From Streptomyces sp. NBC_00083 (lineage in GTDB: Bacteria > Actinomycetota > Actinomycetes > Streptomycetales > Streptomycetaceae), in NCBI RefSeq assembly GCF_026343295.1, contig NZ_JAPELY010000004.1, positions 124,001 to 188,000 of the forward strand: a stretch of DNA of 64,000 bases, given 5' to 3'. Below, piece after piece: positions 8,489 to 17,084 of the stretch. Made by a program: the position numbers and the translations under genes. Below the pieces are notes generated by a model, which had not been told where the DNA came from, searched no databases, and saw only the letters and a list, made by a program, of their open reading frames with translations. The stretch's first letter is position 1; each line of letters starts with the position of its first letter.

Positions 8489-9031
8489 ATGAATCTCCAG
8501 CACCTCCGCGTCGCCGGGCTCACGGCCGTCGTGGCGGGCGCCGTGCTGCTGCCGCTGGTCGCCTCGGCGGGGCCCGCGGGAGGGCCGGAGAAGAGGGCCG
8601 CGGCGGATGACGCAAAAAGCCCCCTCACTCACGCGCTCCTGCGGGTGAACAAGCCATGGTCGCGCCCCGCGCAGGATCCGACCGCGCGCTGCGGGCCCGC
8701 GCTCGTCTCGCCCGAGGGCGTCGAGGCGCAGACCTGCGTACTGGGCCGGGGGCGCGAGACGTGGGGGCGTACCTACTACCGCAACGCCACCGGCCAGGAG
8801 CTGAGCGCCGTGCTCACGCTGATGGGCCCGGCCGGACGGACCCTGGAGACGAACTGCCAGGTGGCCGCCGACGACCAGCCGAATTCCTGCGAATCCCCGC
8901 ACGACAGGCGGCCGGAGGGGGTCGCGGGCACGGGGGCGTATTCGGCGGTGACGGAGTTCGCGGGGGCGGGAGAGGACTCACCGCTGCTGCTGCGCTCCGG
9001 GAGCAACTCCGCGGAACCCTCGGCTCGTTGA
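8489..9031 (+). CDS. secreted protein of unknown function
   Basis: 180 residues. The N-terminus (LRVAGLTAVVAGAVLLPLVA, then SAGPAG) is a clear Sec signal peptide. The mature protein has four cysteines (in ARCGPALV, AQTCVLG, ETNCQVAAD and NSCESPH), which suggests two disulfide bonds outside the cell. The middle, REVTWGRTYYRN-like in character (actual GRETWGRTYYRNATG), looks like a small beta-rich fold. I do not recognise the family. The start at 8489 is preceded only by a weak GGCGGG. It is flanked by terminators on both sides, so it is probably a single-gene transcript. Confidence 0.75.
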   Translation: MNLQHLRVAGLTAVVAGAVLLPLVASAGPAGGPEKRAAADDAKSPLTHALLRVNKPWSRPAQDPTARCGPALVSPEGVEAQTCVLGRGRETWGRTYYRNATGQELSAVLTLMGPAGRTLETNCQVAADDQPNSCESPHDRRPEGVAGTGAYSAVTEFAGAGEDSPLLLRSGSNSAEPSAR

Positions 9032-9071
9032 CCGCGGCCGAGTAGGCCCGACGGAGCCGGCAAATGGAAGG

Positions 9072-9111
9072 GCCCGATCGCTGGCGACGGGGGATGCACC
9101 AGCGACCGGGC
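9072..9111. terminator. long hairpin, possible bidirectional terminator
   Basis: Arms GCCCGATCGCTGG (9072-9084) and CCAGCGACCGGGC (9099-9111) pair over 13 bases with one G-T wobble and a 14-base loop. It lies between two genes that converge here (8489-9031 plus, 9246-10211 minus), so it can serve either. Confidence 0.6.
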
Positions 9112-9245
9112 TCTAAGAACGGTAACAAGAGATCGGTCGTTCGCAAATTCGATCTCGGTAATTCGGACACCGATTTACCTGCGAGTACGGCGAGTTGTGA
9201 CAGGAGTCACCTGTCGGCCGACCGAAAGGGCGGCCGCCGTCACTC

Positions 9246-10211
9246 TCAGCTGAGCGTCACTTGGCGGTTGGTGAGCCCGCCGCGGGCCCGGCGCTCGTCC
9301 GCGGTGAGCGGCTCCTCGCTCGCGAGCGCGCCGGCGAGCCGCTCGGCGAACTCGGCGGCCGGCTTCTCGCACTCCTCGGCGCCCATCCCGGCCGGCAGGT
9401 CCCACACCGGCACGGTCAGGCCGTGCGCGCGGAACGAGCCGACGAGCCGGGTGCCCTCGCCGAGCGAGGAGGTGCCGGCCGCGTGCAGCCGCGCCAGCGC
9501 GTCGAGCAGCTTCTCCTCCGGGTGCGGCATGACCCACCGCAGGTGGTTCTTCTCCGGCGTCTCGCACCAGTACGAGGAGTCGACCGACGTGAGCCGTACG
9601 GTCGGGATCGCGGCGGCGTTGGCCCGCTCCAGCGAGGCGGCGACCTCGGTGGCGGCGTCGTCCGCGTCCGGCACCCAGAACTCGAAGCCGGTGTGCACCT
9701 CCGGCTCGAACGGGGCGGCCGGGTCGAGCAGGTCCTGGAGGCGGGGACCGTCGGACTCGGCGCGCTGGGCGGCGACCGGCGAGCCGGGCTCGGCCGTCAG
9801 CGCGCGCTTGAGGGTGTCCGCCAGGTCGCGGCTGAGGTCGCCGGAGGGGGTGTCGTTCTGGAGGCCGAGCAGCACCGAGCCGTCCTCGCGGCGCAGCGCG
9901 GGCCAGGCCATCGGCAGCACGGTCGCCAGCGTCACGGACGGCACGCCCTCGGGCAGCGGGTCCTTCAGCGTCAGCGGCACGGTCGCCGCGGGGACCAGTT
10001 CGCGCAGCGCGACCCAGTCGCCCTCACCGGCCAGGCCCTCGAAGGGACGCTGGACCAGCTCGGTCACGGCGTGCGACGCGGCCCGTCCGTGACACGCCTT
10101 GTAACGGCGGCCGGAGCCGCACGGACAGGGCTCACGGGCCCCGACGACCGGGATCTCCCCGTCGCTGGTCTGCGGCTTGACGGCCTTCGCCTGGGGACGC
10201 TTCTTGGCCAT
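9246..10211 (-). CDS. SEC-C motif protein (DUF5926 family)
   Basis: 321 residues. A Lys-rich N-terminus (MAKKRPQAKAVKPQ) is followed by a SEC-C zinc motif REPCPCGSGRRYKACHG at about residues 26-42, whose Cys and His residues bind zinc. The remaining ~270 residues form an acidic, largely alpha/beta domain of unknown role, found as a conserved single-copy actinobacterial protein (DUF5926, from memory). SEC-C motifs often mediate contacts with nucleic acid or the ribosome/SecB system; here this is inference only. It is predicted cytoplasmic. The next gene on the same strand lies 231 bases upstream. Confidence 0.85.
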   Translation of the reverse strand: MAKKRPQAKAVKPQTSDGEIPVVGAREPCPCGSGRRYKACHGRAASHAVTELVQRPFEGLAGEGDWVALRELVPAATVPLTLKDPLPEGVPSVTLATVLPMAWPALRREDGSVLLGLQNDTPSGDLSRDLADTLKRALTAEPGSPVAAQRAESDGPRLQDLLDPAAPFEPEVHTGFEFWVPDADDAATEVAASLERANAAAIPTVRLTSVDSSYWCETPEKNHLRWVMPHPEEKLLDALARLHAAGTSSLGEGTRLVGSFRAHGLTVPVWDLPAGMGAEECEKPAAEFAERLAGALASEEPLTADERRARGGLTNRQVTLS

Positions 10212-10442
10212 GGTGTGGCTCTCTCCCGACTGCGGTGGTGCGGTGTCGCTGTGTCGGGCGCGAGCCTAGCCGCACCAGCCACCCGGCCGGGCCCGAGCGG
10301 CACGTTCGGACGCCGCCGAGCGGTGGACGGGCCGAACCCCCGGCGTCGCCCCGCCGCCCCGGCACCACGCGGGGGCCGCTCGCGCCCCGGTCGAGGCCGC
10401 GAGCGGTCCTCCGCCCGGTCGAGGTCGCGAGCGGTTCTCCGC

Positions 10443-10967
10443 TCAGTCCACATCGTCGAACGCGTCCGCGAACTCCAGGTCCGGCACCGTCGCCGGCCCT
10501 GCGACGCGCGTAGCGAAATCGCCGTGCCGGTGCGCCGCCGTGAGGATCACCCACACCGTGATCTCACCGGACGCGCTGTCCCGTACGCCCCAGTCCTGGG
10601 CGAGGGCGCTGATGATGTTCAGCCCCCGGCCGCCGCGCGCGGTCACCGACGGCGTCGCCGGGATCGGCCTGGTCGGGCCGCCCCCGTCGGTGACCTCGAC
10701 CGTCAGCCGTCCCGCCTTGTCGATGTGCCAGGCCGCCTCGATGTCGCCCTCACCTATGTCGGACCGTCCCAGCGGCCTGCCGTGCCGGCAGGCATTGCTG
10801 AGCAGTTCGGACAGGATCAGTACGGCATCGTCCACGACCGGCTCGGACACCCCGTTGCCGAGCAGCTGCTCGCGCATCCGGTGTCGCGCCTTGCCCACGC
10901 CCGCAGGGCCATGGGGTACGGCCATGCTCGACGACGTGGGCACCTCCTGTGCCACCACCAACGCCAC
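10443..10967 (-). CDS. HATPase_c ATP-binding protein (anti-sigma-like)
   Basis: 174 residues of the GHKL fold: N-box AVLILSELLSNACRHG, G1 box DGGGPT, and the G2-like loop ARGGRGLNIISALAQDWG. As with the protein at 3644 there is no sensor or His acceptor, so it is probably a serine kinase or a nucleotide-regulated binding partner in sigma-factor partner switching. I place the start at GTG 10967 because AAGGAGG lies eight bases upstream, inside a longer open frame that could begin at 11054. The C-terminal ~35 residues (after TVWVILTAAHRHG) are acidic and end FADAFDDVD. Confidence 0.8.
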   Translation of the reverse strand: MALVVAQEVPTSSSMAVPHGPAGVGKARHRMREQLLGNGVSEPVVDDAVLILSELLSNACRHGRPLGRSDIGEGDIEAAWHIDKAGRLTVEVTDGGGPTRPIPATPSVTARGGRGLNIISALAQDWGVRDSASGEITVWVILTAAHRHGDFATRVAGPATVPDLEFADAFDDVD

Positions 10968-11107
10968 CCCCGAGACCTCCTTCGCCCCACGCCACGGTGT
11001 GAATGCCCCAATGGACTGGACCGGAAACCGGCCAACCGGCGCCGGGAGACGCATTCATCACGGTCGAATACGGAGCGAACGCGCCGGTGCACACCCTGTA
11101 AGGGGCT

Positions 11108-11935
11108 TTACATGCGCCCGAGTTGGGACAGGACCTGTTTCGGCCGGTTGGTGATGATTGCCTCCACTCCGAGGCTTACGCACAGGTCGACGTCCTCGGG
11201 TTCGTTCACCGTCCAGACGTGCACGCGGTGCCCCGCGCGGTGCAACCGCTCGATGTAGGCGGGGTGGTTGCGCACGATGCGCATGCCGGGTCCCGCGATG
11301 CGCGCTCCGGCCGGCAGCCGCCCGTCGCGCAGCCGCGGCGAAAGGAACTGCATCAGGTAGACGGTCGGGATGTCGGGGACCGATGCCGTCACCCGGTGCA
11401 GGGAGCGCGCGGAGAAACTCATGATGCGGACGGGGGAGGTTTCACCGGCCGGCGGCGGCTGAGTGAGGCCGAACCTCTTGAGGAGGTGCACGAGACGCTC
11501 CTCCACCTGGCCGGCCCACCGGGTGGGGTGCTTGGTCTCGATGGCCAGCTCGACCCGGCGCCCGGCGTCCGCGACGAGTTCGAGCAGCCGCTCCAGGGTG
11601 AGGACGGAGGTGAACTCGCGGTCCCCCCAGTCCGGGCTCTCCTCGCTGTCCTTCCAGGAGCCGAAGTCGAGCGCGGCGAGATCGGAGAGCTCCAGGGCGG
11701 ACACGGCGCCACGGCCGTTGGAGGTGCGGTTGACACGCCGGTCGTGCACGCAGACGAGGTGGCCGTCGGCGGTGAGGCGGACATCGCATTCCAGGGCGTC
11801 GGCCCCGTCCTCGATCGCCTTCATGTACGCGGCGAGCGTGTGCTCGGGCGCGTCCTCGGAGGCTCCTCGGTGGGCCACCACCTGGACGCGGGCGGGGTCC
11901 GGGGTGTGCGGGCTGTGCTGTCGTGCTTGGGTCAC
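11108..11935 (-). CDS. glycerophosphodiester phosphodiesterase
   Basis: 275 residues with a complete GDPD barrel. Catalytic and metal residues are visible: AHRGASEDAPEHTL (His, Arg, Glu), ALECDVRLTADGHLVCVHD (Glu, Asp, His), then AIETKH and the late VWTVNEPEDV. The enzyme hydrolyses glycerophosphodiesters to glycerol-3-phosphate and an alcohol. There is no signal peptide, so it acts in the cytoplasm. The start is uncertain: GTG 11935 gives VTQARQHSPHTP; an ATG at 11974 would add 13 residues; neither has a strong ribosome site. It is divergent from the HtrA-type protease at 12170. Confidence 0.88.
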   Translation of the reverse strand: MTQARQHSPHTPDPARVQVVAHRGASEDAPEHTLAAYMKAIEDGADALECDVRLTADGHLVCVHDRRVNRTSNGRGAVSALELSDLAALDFGSWKDSEESPDWGDREFTSVLTLERLLELVADAGRRVELAIETKHPTRWAGQVEERLVHLLKRFGLTQPPPAGETSPVRIMSFSARSLHRVTASVPDIPTVYLMQFLSPRLRDGRLPAGARIAGPGMRIVRNHPAYIERLHRAGHRVHVWTVNEPEDVDLCVSLGVEAIITNRPKQVLSQLGRM

Positions 11936-12169
11936 CGCGTCATCGTGCCACCGCCGGGGCACAGGTTGGCGCACGAATACACAGCTCCTGCTTACAGTGG
12001 CCTGACGTGCGGTGGGAAAAGCTGAGCGGAGTCATCCGCACAGTGCGGGGTCCGATGTCGGACCCCTGACGCACCATTGGTGTTGCCGAGCCCCGCGCCG
12101 ACCCCGGCAGCCGGCCCGGCCCCGCCGGACCGTCCCCCAAGACCGAGTGGAAACCGAGGAGAGCAAGCT

Positions 12170-13732
12170 GTGAGCACCGAGAACGAGGGCACCGCGGTCC
12201 CGGCCGTCCCGCCTGCCCCGTCGTCTGCACCTGCTGCACCTCCCGCCCCCGCCGAAGCCCCTGCCCGAGCCGACGCCCCCGCGCCCGCCGCAGCCCCCGC
12301 CCGTCCGGACGCGGCGCACGGCGACGCGGAGCGCACGCTCGTGCACGACCCCGTGCCGCCGACGGCCGGGGCCGACCGGGGCCCCGCTCAGGACCCGGCC
12401 ACGGCGCCGCTGCCCGCCACGCCCGGAGCGCCGGCGCCCCAGGCGTACGCGGCGCACGAGTCGGCGCCCCCGCAGCAGGGCGGCGCCGGGTGGCCGCCGC
12501 CCCCGCCGGTGCTCCCCTCCTACGGAGGCGGCGGCGGAGGCAACCCGGGCGATCCCTGGGGCGCCCCGCAGCCGCCCGCCCCGCGCAGGCGCGGCGGTGG
12601 CCTGATCGCCGCCGTCGTGGCGGCCGCCCTGGTGGCCGGCGGCATCGGCGGAGCCATCGGCTACTTCGCGGCGGACCGGGACAACGGCGGGTCGGGCTCC
12701 ACCACGGTGGCCTCGTCCGACACCCCCAAGGACTTCAAGCGCGACCCGGGCACGGTGGCCGGAGTCGCCGCCAGTTCGCTGCCGAGCGTGGTGACGATCG
12801 ACGCCCAGGGCAGCGACGGCGAGGGCGGCACCGGCACCGGCTTCATCTACGACAAGGAAGGCCACATCCTCACCAACAACCACGTGGTGGCCTCCGCGGC
12901 GAGCGGCGGCAAGCTGTCCGCGACGTTCTCCAACGGCAAGAAGTACGACGCCGAGGTGGTGGGCCGCGCCCAGGGCTACGACGTGGCCGTCATCAAGCTG
13001 AAGAACGCTCCGTCCAACCTGAAGCCGCTCTCCCTCGGCAACTCGGACAAGGTCGCGGTCGGCGACTCGACCATCGCGATCGGCGCGCCCTTCGGCCTCT
13101 CCAACACCGTCACCACCGGCATCATCAGCGCCAAGAACCGTCCGGTGGCCTCCAGCGACGGCCAGAACTCCAAGGCCTCGTACATGAGCGCCCTGCAGAC
13201 CGACGCCTCCATCAACCCGGGCAACTCGGGCGGTCCGCTGATCAATTCGGCCGGCGCGGTGATCGGCATCAACTCGGCGATCCAGTCGGCGGGCACCGGC
13301 GGCATGGGCGGCCAGTCGCAGGCCGGTTCGATCGGCCTCGGCTTCGCCATCCCGATCAACGAGGCGAAGAACGTCGCGGAGCAGCTCATCAAGACCGGCC
13401 AGCCGGTCTACCCGGTGATCGGCGCTTCGGTCGGCATCCAGCAGGGCGGCGGCCTCGCCCCGGGCGGCGGCACGGACGGCGCCCAGATCTCCCAGCAGGG
13501 CAGCGGCAGCCAGCAGCCGATCACGCCGGGCGGCCCCGCGGACAAGGCGGGCCTGAAGCCGGGCGACGTCATCACCAAGTTCGGCGACATGCCCATCGAC
13601 AGCGGCCCGACCCTGATCAGTGAGATCTGGACGCACCAGCCGGGCGACCAGGTCCCCCTGACGTACACGCGCAACGGCAAGGAGACCACGGTGACGATCA
13701 CCCTGGGCGAGCGCAAGGGCGACAGCAACTGA
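12170..13732 (+). CDS. HtrA/DegP-like membrane-anchored serine protease with PDZ domain
   Basis: 520 residues. A Pro/Ala-rich cytoplasmic region (~1-143) is followed by one membrane helix (~144-167) and a chymotrypsin-fold protease. The triad is complete: His238 in TNNHVV, Asp271 in YDVAV and Ser353 in GNSGGP. A PDZ domain (~420-505) with GGPADKAGLKPGDVI recognises exposed C-termini. This class degrades misfolded envelope proteins. The start at GTG 12170 has a GAGGAGAG site; the open frame extends upstream to 12077 without support. The Ala/Pro leader repeats APAP-type units and is probably disordered. Confidence 0.92.
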   Translation: MSTENEGTAVPAVPPAPSSAPAAPPAPAEAPARADAPAPAAAPARPDAAHGDAERTLVHDPVPPTAGADRGPAQDPATAPLPATPGAPAPQAYAAHESAPPQQGGAGWPPPPPVLPSYGGGGGGNPGDPWGAPQPPAPRRRGGGLIAAVVAAALVAGGIGGAIGYFAADRDNGGSGSTTVASSDTPKDFKRDPGTVAGVAASSLPSVVTIDAQGSDGEGGTGTGFIYDKEGHILTNNHVVASAASGGKLSATFSNGKKYDAEVVGRAQGYDVAVIKLKNAPSNLKPLSLGNSDKVAVGDSTIAIGAPFGLSNTVTTGIISAKNRPVASSDGQNSKASYMSALQTDASINPGNSGGPLINSAGAVIGINSAIQSAGTGGMGGQSQAGSIGLGFAIPINEAKNVAEQLIKTGQPVYPVIGASVGIQQGGGLAPGGGTDGAQISQQGSGSQQPITPGGPADKAGLKPGDVITKFGDMPIDSGPTLISEIWTHQPGDQVPLTYTRNGKETTVTITLGERKGDSN

Positions 13733-13916
13733 CCTGACAGCGGCAGGCGGTGACCGCCCGCGGTGACGTAAGGACGTCGCCGCGGGCGCCGTCGTTCCCG
13801 GGCACGGTCGTTCCGCCGTTCCCGGGCACGTGCATTGTGACGAAGCGGCCCGCCCGTTGGCCTGTCTTCGTGCACTGGCCGCAGTGGCGGGACGGCTCGG
13901 GGAGGCGGTCTTGGCG

Positions 13917-14321
13917 ATGGATGTCGGGGAGTTGCTGCAGTCGGGGGCAGGCACCCTGCTGGGGCTGATGGTGACCGACGCATGGGGCCAGGTGCGGGAG
14001 CGCTTCGCCGGGCTCATGGGCGGCAGCGGACCGGAGTCGGTCGAAGCCGTACGGCGCGAACTCGACGCGGCGCGCGCCCAACTCCTGGACGCGCAGCGCC
14101 CGGAGGAGGCGGAAGTCCGGGCGGACATCCAGGCCGAATGGCGTTCGCGGTTGCGCCGGCTCCTCACGGAACGGCCCGAGCTGGCCGGGCAACTCCAGGA
14201 GATCGTGGCCGAGTTCGCACCCCACGAGGCCCCTGGCGACCACGATCACATCGACTTCAGCGGTGGCACCTTCCACGGCCCTGTTCAGGGCAAGGGCACC
14301 ATGTACAACCAGCAGTGGTGA
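13917..14321 (+). CDS. small protein ending in a GPVQG module, first gene of a three-gene unit
   Basis: About 134 residues. The N-terminal ~110 residues (MDVGELLQSGAGTLLGLMVT onward) are helical, with coiled-coil character in the Glu/Arg-rich stretch ESVEAVRRELDAARAQLLDA. The C-terminus carries a compact peptide, DHIDFSGGTFHGPVQGKG then TMYNQQW. Almost the same peptide opens the next protein. I recall similar His-Gly-Pro-Val peptides in actinobacterial conflict or signalling proteins, but cannot name the family. GGAGG at 13901-13905 serves either TTG 13911 or ATG 13917. The next gene starts nine bases after the stop. Confidence 0.65.
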   Translation: MDVGELLQSGAGTLLGLMVTDAWGQVRERFAGLMGGSGPESVEAVRRELDAARAQLLDAQRPEEAEVRADIQAEWRSRLRRLLTERPELAGQLQEIVAEFAPHEAPGDHDHIDFSGGTFHGPVQGKGTMYNQQW

Positions 14322-14330
14322 GCGGCGGCC

Positions 14331-14882
14331 ATGCCAGGACCCCGGCGTGACCACATCGACTTCCGGCACAGCACCGTGCACGGCCCCGTCCAGGGGCAGG
14401 GCATCCAGTACAACAACGACAACCGCACCTTCGTGGCGCCGGCGGAACCGGATCACGCACGGCTCGGCGGGGACGCGCTCCTGATCCGGGACTACAGGTC
14501 CGCCGTGCACCATTTCAGCCACGCGATCCGGGGCGACCCGCAGCGGGCGTCCCACCACTACTACCTCTCCCTGGCGAACCTGGGGGGCCACCACCCGTGC
14601 GCCCTCAGCGAGGCCAGGGTGCGGCTGTCCCTCGACGCCCTCGGCCACGCCCTCACGGCGCTGCCCTCCTGCGCCTACGCGCGGGTGGCGGACCTCCTGA
14701 TCCGCGACGCGCTCGCCTCGCGGTACGGGGAGGGCAGAACGGCTCTCACGCCGCAGGAGCGGCGGCTGGTCCACCGGGCCGGGAAGCGCCACGCGCGAGA
14801 GCTCACCACCCATGTGCCCGCACCGGAGAACGCCTGGTGGAGGGCTTTGCACGCACGGGTACCCGGCCCATATGAGGGGTGA
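14331..14882 (+). CDS. GPVQG-module protein with TPR-like helical repeats
   Basis: 183 residues. It opens with DHIDFRHSTVHGPVQGQG followed by IQYNNDNRTFVAP, a close match to the C-terminus of the preceding protein. The rest looks like tetratricopeptide-type helix pairs: ARLGGDALLIRDYRSAVHHF then AIRGDPQRASHHYYLSLANL, with further helices to residue ~170. TPR-like folds usually mediate protein contacts. The ATG at 14331 follows the previous stop after nine bases, and its stop overlaps the next start (GTGA), so the three genes probably form one transcript. No catalytic motif is seen. Confidence 0.65.
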   Translation: MPGPRRDHIDFRHSTVHGPVQGQGIQYNNDNRTFVAPAEPDHARLGGDALLIRDYRSAVHHFSHAIRGDPQRASHHYYLSLANLGGHHPCALSEARVRLSLDALGHALTALPSCAYARVADLLIRDALASRYGEGRTALTPQERRLVHRAGKRHARELTTHVPAPENAWWRALHARVPGPYEG

Positions 14883-16099
14883 CGGAGATGACGGCACGCC
14901 CCGCTGCACAGATGATCAGAGAGTACTTTCTCGATCCGCCCGACCCGGCCCGTCTGGAAGCCGCCGAGGACCGGCTCGCTGCCGCGGAGGACCGGCTGGA
15001 GTGGGCCCTGCGGGACCTGGACGCCTTCGCGCCGAAGCCGCCGCCTCCCGCCCCGGCCCCCCTCCCCGAGGTGAGGCCCCATCCCGGATACGCCCTTGCC
15101 GCCGCGGCCGTTCTCGCCTTCGGCGTCTGCCTGGTCTTGATCGATCCCTGGTTCACCATCATCGCCCTGCCCTGCCTGGTGGGTTCGATCGCCCTGGTCA
15201 ACGCGGGGGTGGCCCATCGGGCGGACGACCGCGCGGCGCGGGAGCGCGCCATCGCCGAGGCCAGGAGGAAGAAGGCCGCACGAAAAGAGGCGGACGCCCG
15301 AAGAGAGGCGCATCTGCACAGCGAGGTGGACCGGCTCACCGACGCGCTCGACGATGCCCGCGACATCTACGACGAGGAACTCCGGGCCTACGAGGACGAG
15401 TGCCGGCGCCGGGGCCCCAAACCCAGCGACGCGCTCATGGACCGCACGCTGCTCGACGACATCCACAGCGTCAAGGAACACGCCCTGGTGCGGCTGCGGT
15501 TGCACCGGAGCGAGCTGGTCCGCCCGGCGTACATGCGGGAGATGACCCCGGCGGAGCTGGAGAACGCGCCGGCGAACACCCCCGATGCGCATGATCCCTT
15601 CGTGGTGTACGGGCCGGCCTACGGCGCCGACTACCCGGTGTGGTGCGTGCTTGGCGAGGGGCCCCACGCCAAGCGGCGGTACAGCCGGTACAAGGTCATG
15701 ATCATCTGCACCACGCGCTACCACGTCGCCCTGTACCGCTGCGTGCTCGACTTCTTCACGGGGGAGCTCGACGAGGAGAGCACGGCGGAGTACCACTACG
15801 CGGACGTCGTCGCCGTCCACAGCGAGACCGACCCGAACTCCACCAGGAAGATCAACATCCGCACCCCCCGGCAGTCCCAGCGGCACCTGAGAGACGCCCC
15901 GCAGGCGGAGCGCTACTTCGAACTCGTCGTCTCCAGCGGCGACCGCGCCCGCATCGTCACGGGCCTGACCCGCCGCCGCACGGGCGACGACAACCCCGAG
16001 CACTTCCATGTCCTGGGGAACGACCCGAACTTCGACGCGGGCGCCGACTCGATTCGGATGATGCTGCGAGAAAAGAAGAGCGGCACCGACCCCCGCTGA
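14879..16099 (+). CDS. membrane-anchored protein with coiled coil and unknown C-terminal domain
   Basis: 406 residues from GTG 14879, or 403 from ATG 14888. Order of parts: an acidic, duplicated coiled-coil stretch (AAEDRLAAAEDRLEW, ~25-45), a Pro-rich linker, two membrane helices in one hairpin (~74-112), a long Ala/Arg/Glu coiled coil (~115-195), and a soluble C-terminal domain (~225-400). The last contains IICTTRYHVALYRCVLDFF and YHYADVVAVHSE, which resembles a PH-like beta barrel by pattern only. It is translationally coupled to the TPR-like gene upstream. The hairpin topology places both ends in the cytoplasm, so it could tether the two small partners to the membrane. Confidence 0.65.
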   Translation: MTEMTARPAAQMIREYFLDPPDPARLEAAEDRLAAAEDRLEWALRDLDAFAPKPPPPAPAPLPEVRPHPGYALAAAAVLAFGVCLVLIDPWFTIIALPCLVGSIALVNAGVAHRADDRAARERAIAEARRKKAARKEADARREAHLHSEVDRLTDALDDARDIYDEELRAYEDECRRRGPKPSDALMDRTLLDDIHSVKEHALVRLRLHRSELVRPAYMREMTPAELENAPANTPDAHDPFVVYGPAYGADYPVWCVLGEGPHAKRRYSRYKVMIICTTRYHVALYRCVLDFFTGELDEESTAEYHYADVVAVHSETDPNSTRKINIRTPRQSQRHLRDAPQAERYFELVVSSGDRARIVTGLTRRRTGDDNPEHFHVLGNDPNFDAGADSIRMMLREKKSGTDPR

Positions 16100-16418
16100 C
16101 GGCGCTTCGCGGTCCGATGTGCAGGTAGCCCAAGTGGTGGACGGAAGGATCGTGAACTCTGATCGGCCTCACCGGCTGGAACCAGCCTTCTTCGGCGTCT
16201 TCCCGCCTCGTGAACACCTCGCCGCTAGGAGGGTCGGCGGCCCGTTCGATGCCTCACAATGTCCCCCGATCCGGGCGGACCAGGCGTGGCGATAGCGTGC
16301 GCTGCCGACCCGTTGCGATGGTCCGCCGTATGGACGGAAACCGTCAGCCACTGAGGCAGTCGAGCACGGGCGAGCCCCGTCGAATCCGCCAAGTTATGTC
16401 CGACGGGGCGACGTTGTC
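16100..16418. other. intergenic region of lower G+C, no gene seen
   Basis: About 320 bases between convergent genes. Short frames on both strands have no family resemblance or ribosome site. It marks the left edge of a patch (16100-21636) whose third-position G+C is visibly lower than that of its neighbours. Confidence 0.4.
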
Positions 16419-17084
16419 TCAGTGAGCTTGCTGGAAGCGAGCGACACTACGGCGTCTGGAGGCCGCGAAGGCGTCGATCGCGCCGGCACCCTGGCCAGGT
16501 GTGTCGTTCCGTCCCTGGAGTTGGGCAGCAAGCTTCCTCAAGCTGGAGGTATCGGGCATCACGGCGATCTCGAAGTGAGACTGCTTCACGGGTTCGAGGT
16601 TCCCACCCCATGTGACGACACCCTCGCAGTCGGCGAGGATGTCTGCGATCACGATACGTTCGCTCTCGCTCATGCCTGTGTTCTTGACATCGGCTCGGAG
16701 GGGGTAGTGCAGCGGACGAATCGCGATGGCAGTGCCCGAAAGGTAGTTTGACTCGAAAGCAGCACCGACCTTTCGATCGGTGGTGTGTCCGTGGAGGTCA
16801 CCGGTCCTGAGCATGTCGACTTCGTACGCGAATCGGCGCGCCACATAGCGCAGGATTATCGCTGCGTCCCCTTCGGCCAGGGCGACCGCCACATTCGTTC
16901 CCTCCACCTGCTGAGTCGTCGCGTGGTTGAGGACGGGCCAGCCGTTCGCAGATCGGGGCTCATTCCAAAGGGCTTCGCGGGTACCGGAGGCGGCCTGCGA
17001 TGTCCCGGAGGTTGTGAGGGCTATGACCGCGCTGGCTCCTACGCCGAGGCTGAGGGCTTGTCTACGCGTCAAGCTCGATGTCAT
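16419..17084 (-). CDS. exported M15-peptidase-like protein lacking two metal ligands
   Basis: 221 residues. A twin-arginine-type leader (SLTRRQALSLGVGASAVIAL, cleavage near Ser-Gln-Ala-Ala) suggests Tat export. The fold pattern is that of D-Ala-D-Ala carboxypeptidase-like M15 enzymes: SNYLSGTAIAIRP, then WGGNLEP, then SHFEIAV. In active members the first motif reads Ser-x-His-x(3)-Gly-x-Ala-x-Asp; here the His is Tyr114 and the Asp is Ala121, with only His170 kept. It is therefore probably not a zinc hydrolase and may bind peptidoglycan. The start at ATG 17084 overlaps the upstream gene's 3' end by 23 bases. Confidence 0.7.
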   Translation of the reverse strand: MTSSLTRRQALSLGVGASAVIALTTSGTSQAASGTREALWNEPRSANGWPVLNHATTQQVEGTNVAVALAEGDAAIILRYVARRFAYEVDMLRTGDLHGHTTDRKVGAAFESNYLSGTAIAIRPLHYPLRADVKNTGMSESERIVIADILADCEGVVTWGGNLEPVKQSHFEIAVMPDTSSLRKLAAQLQGRNDTPGQGAGAIDAFAASRRRSVARFQQAH

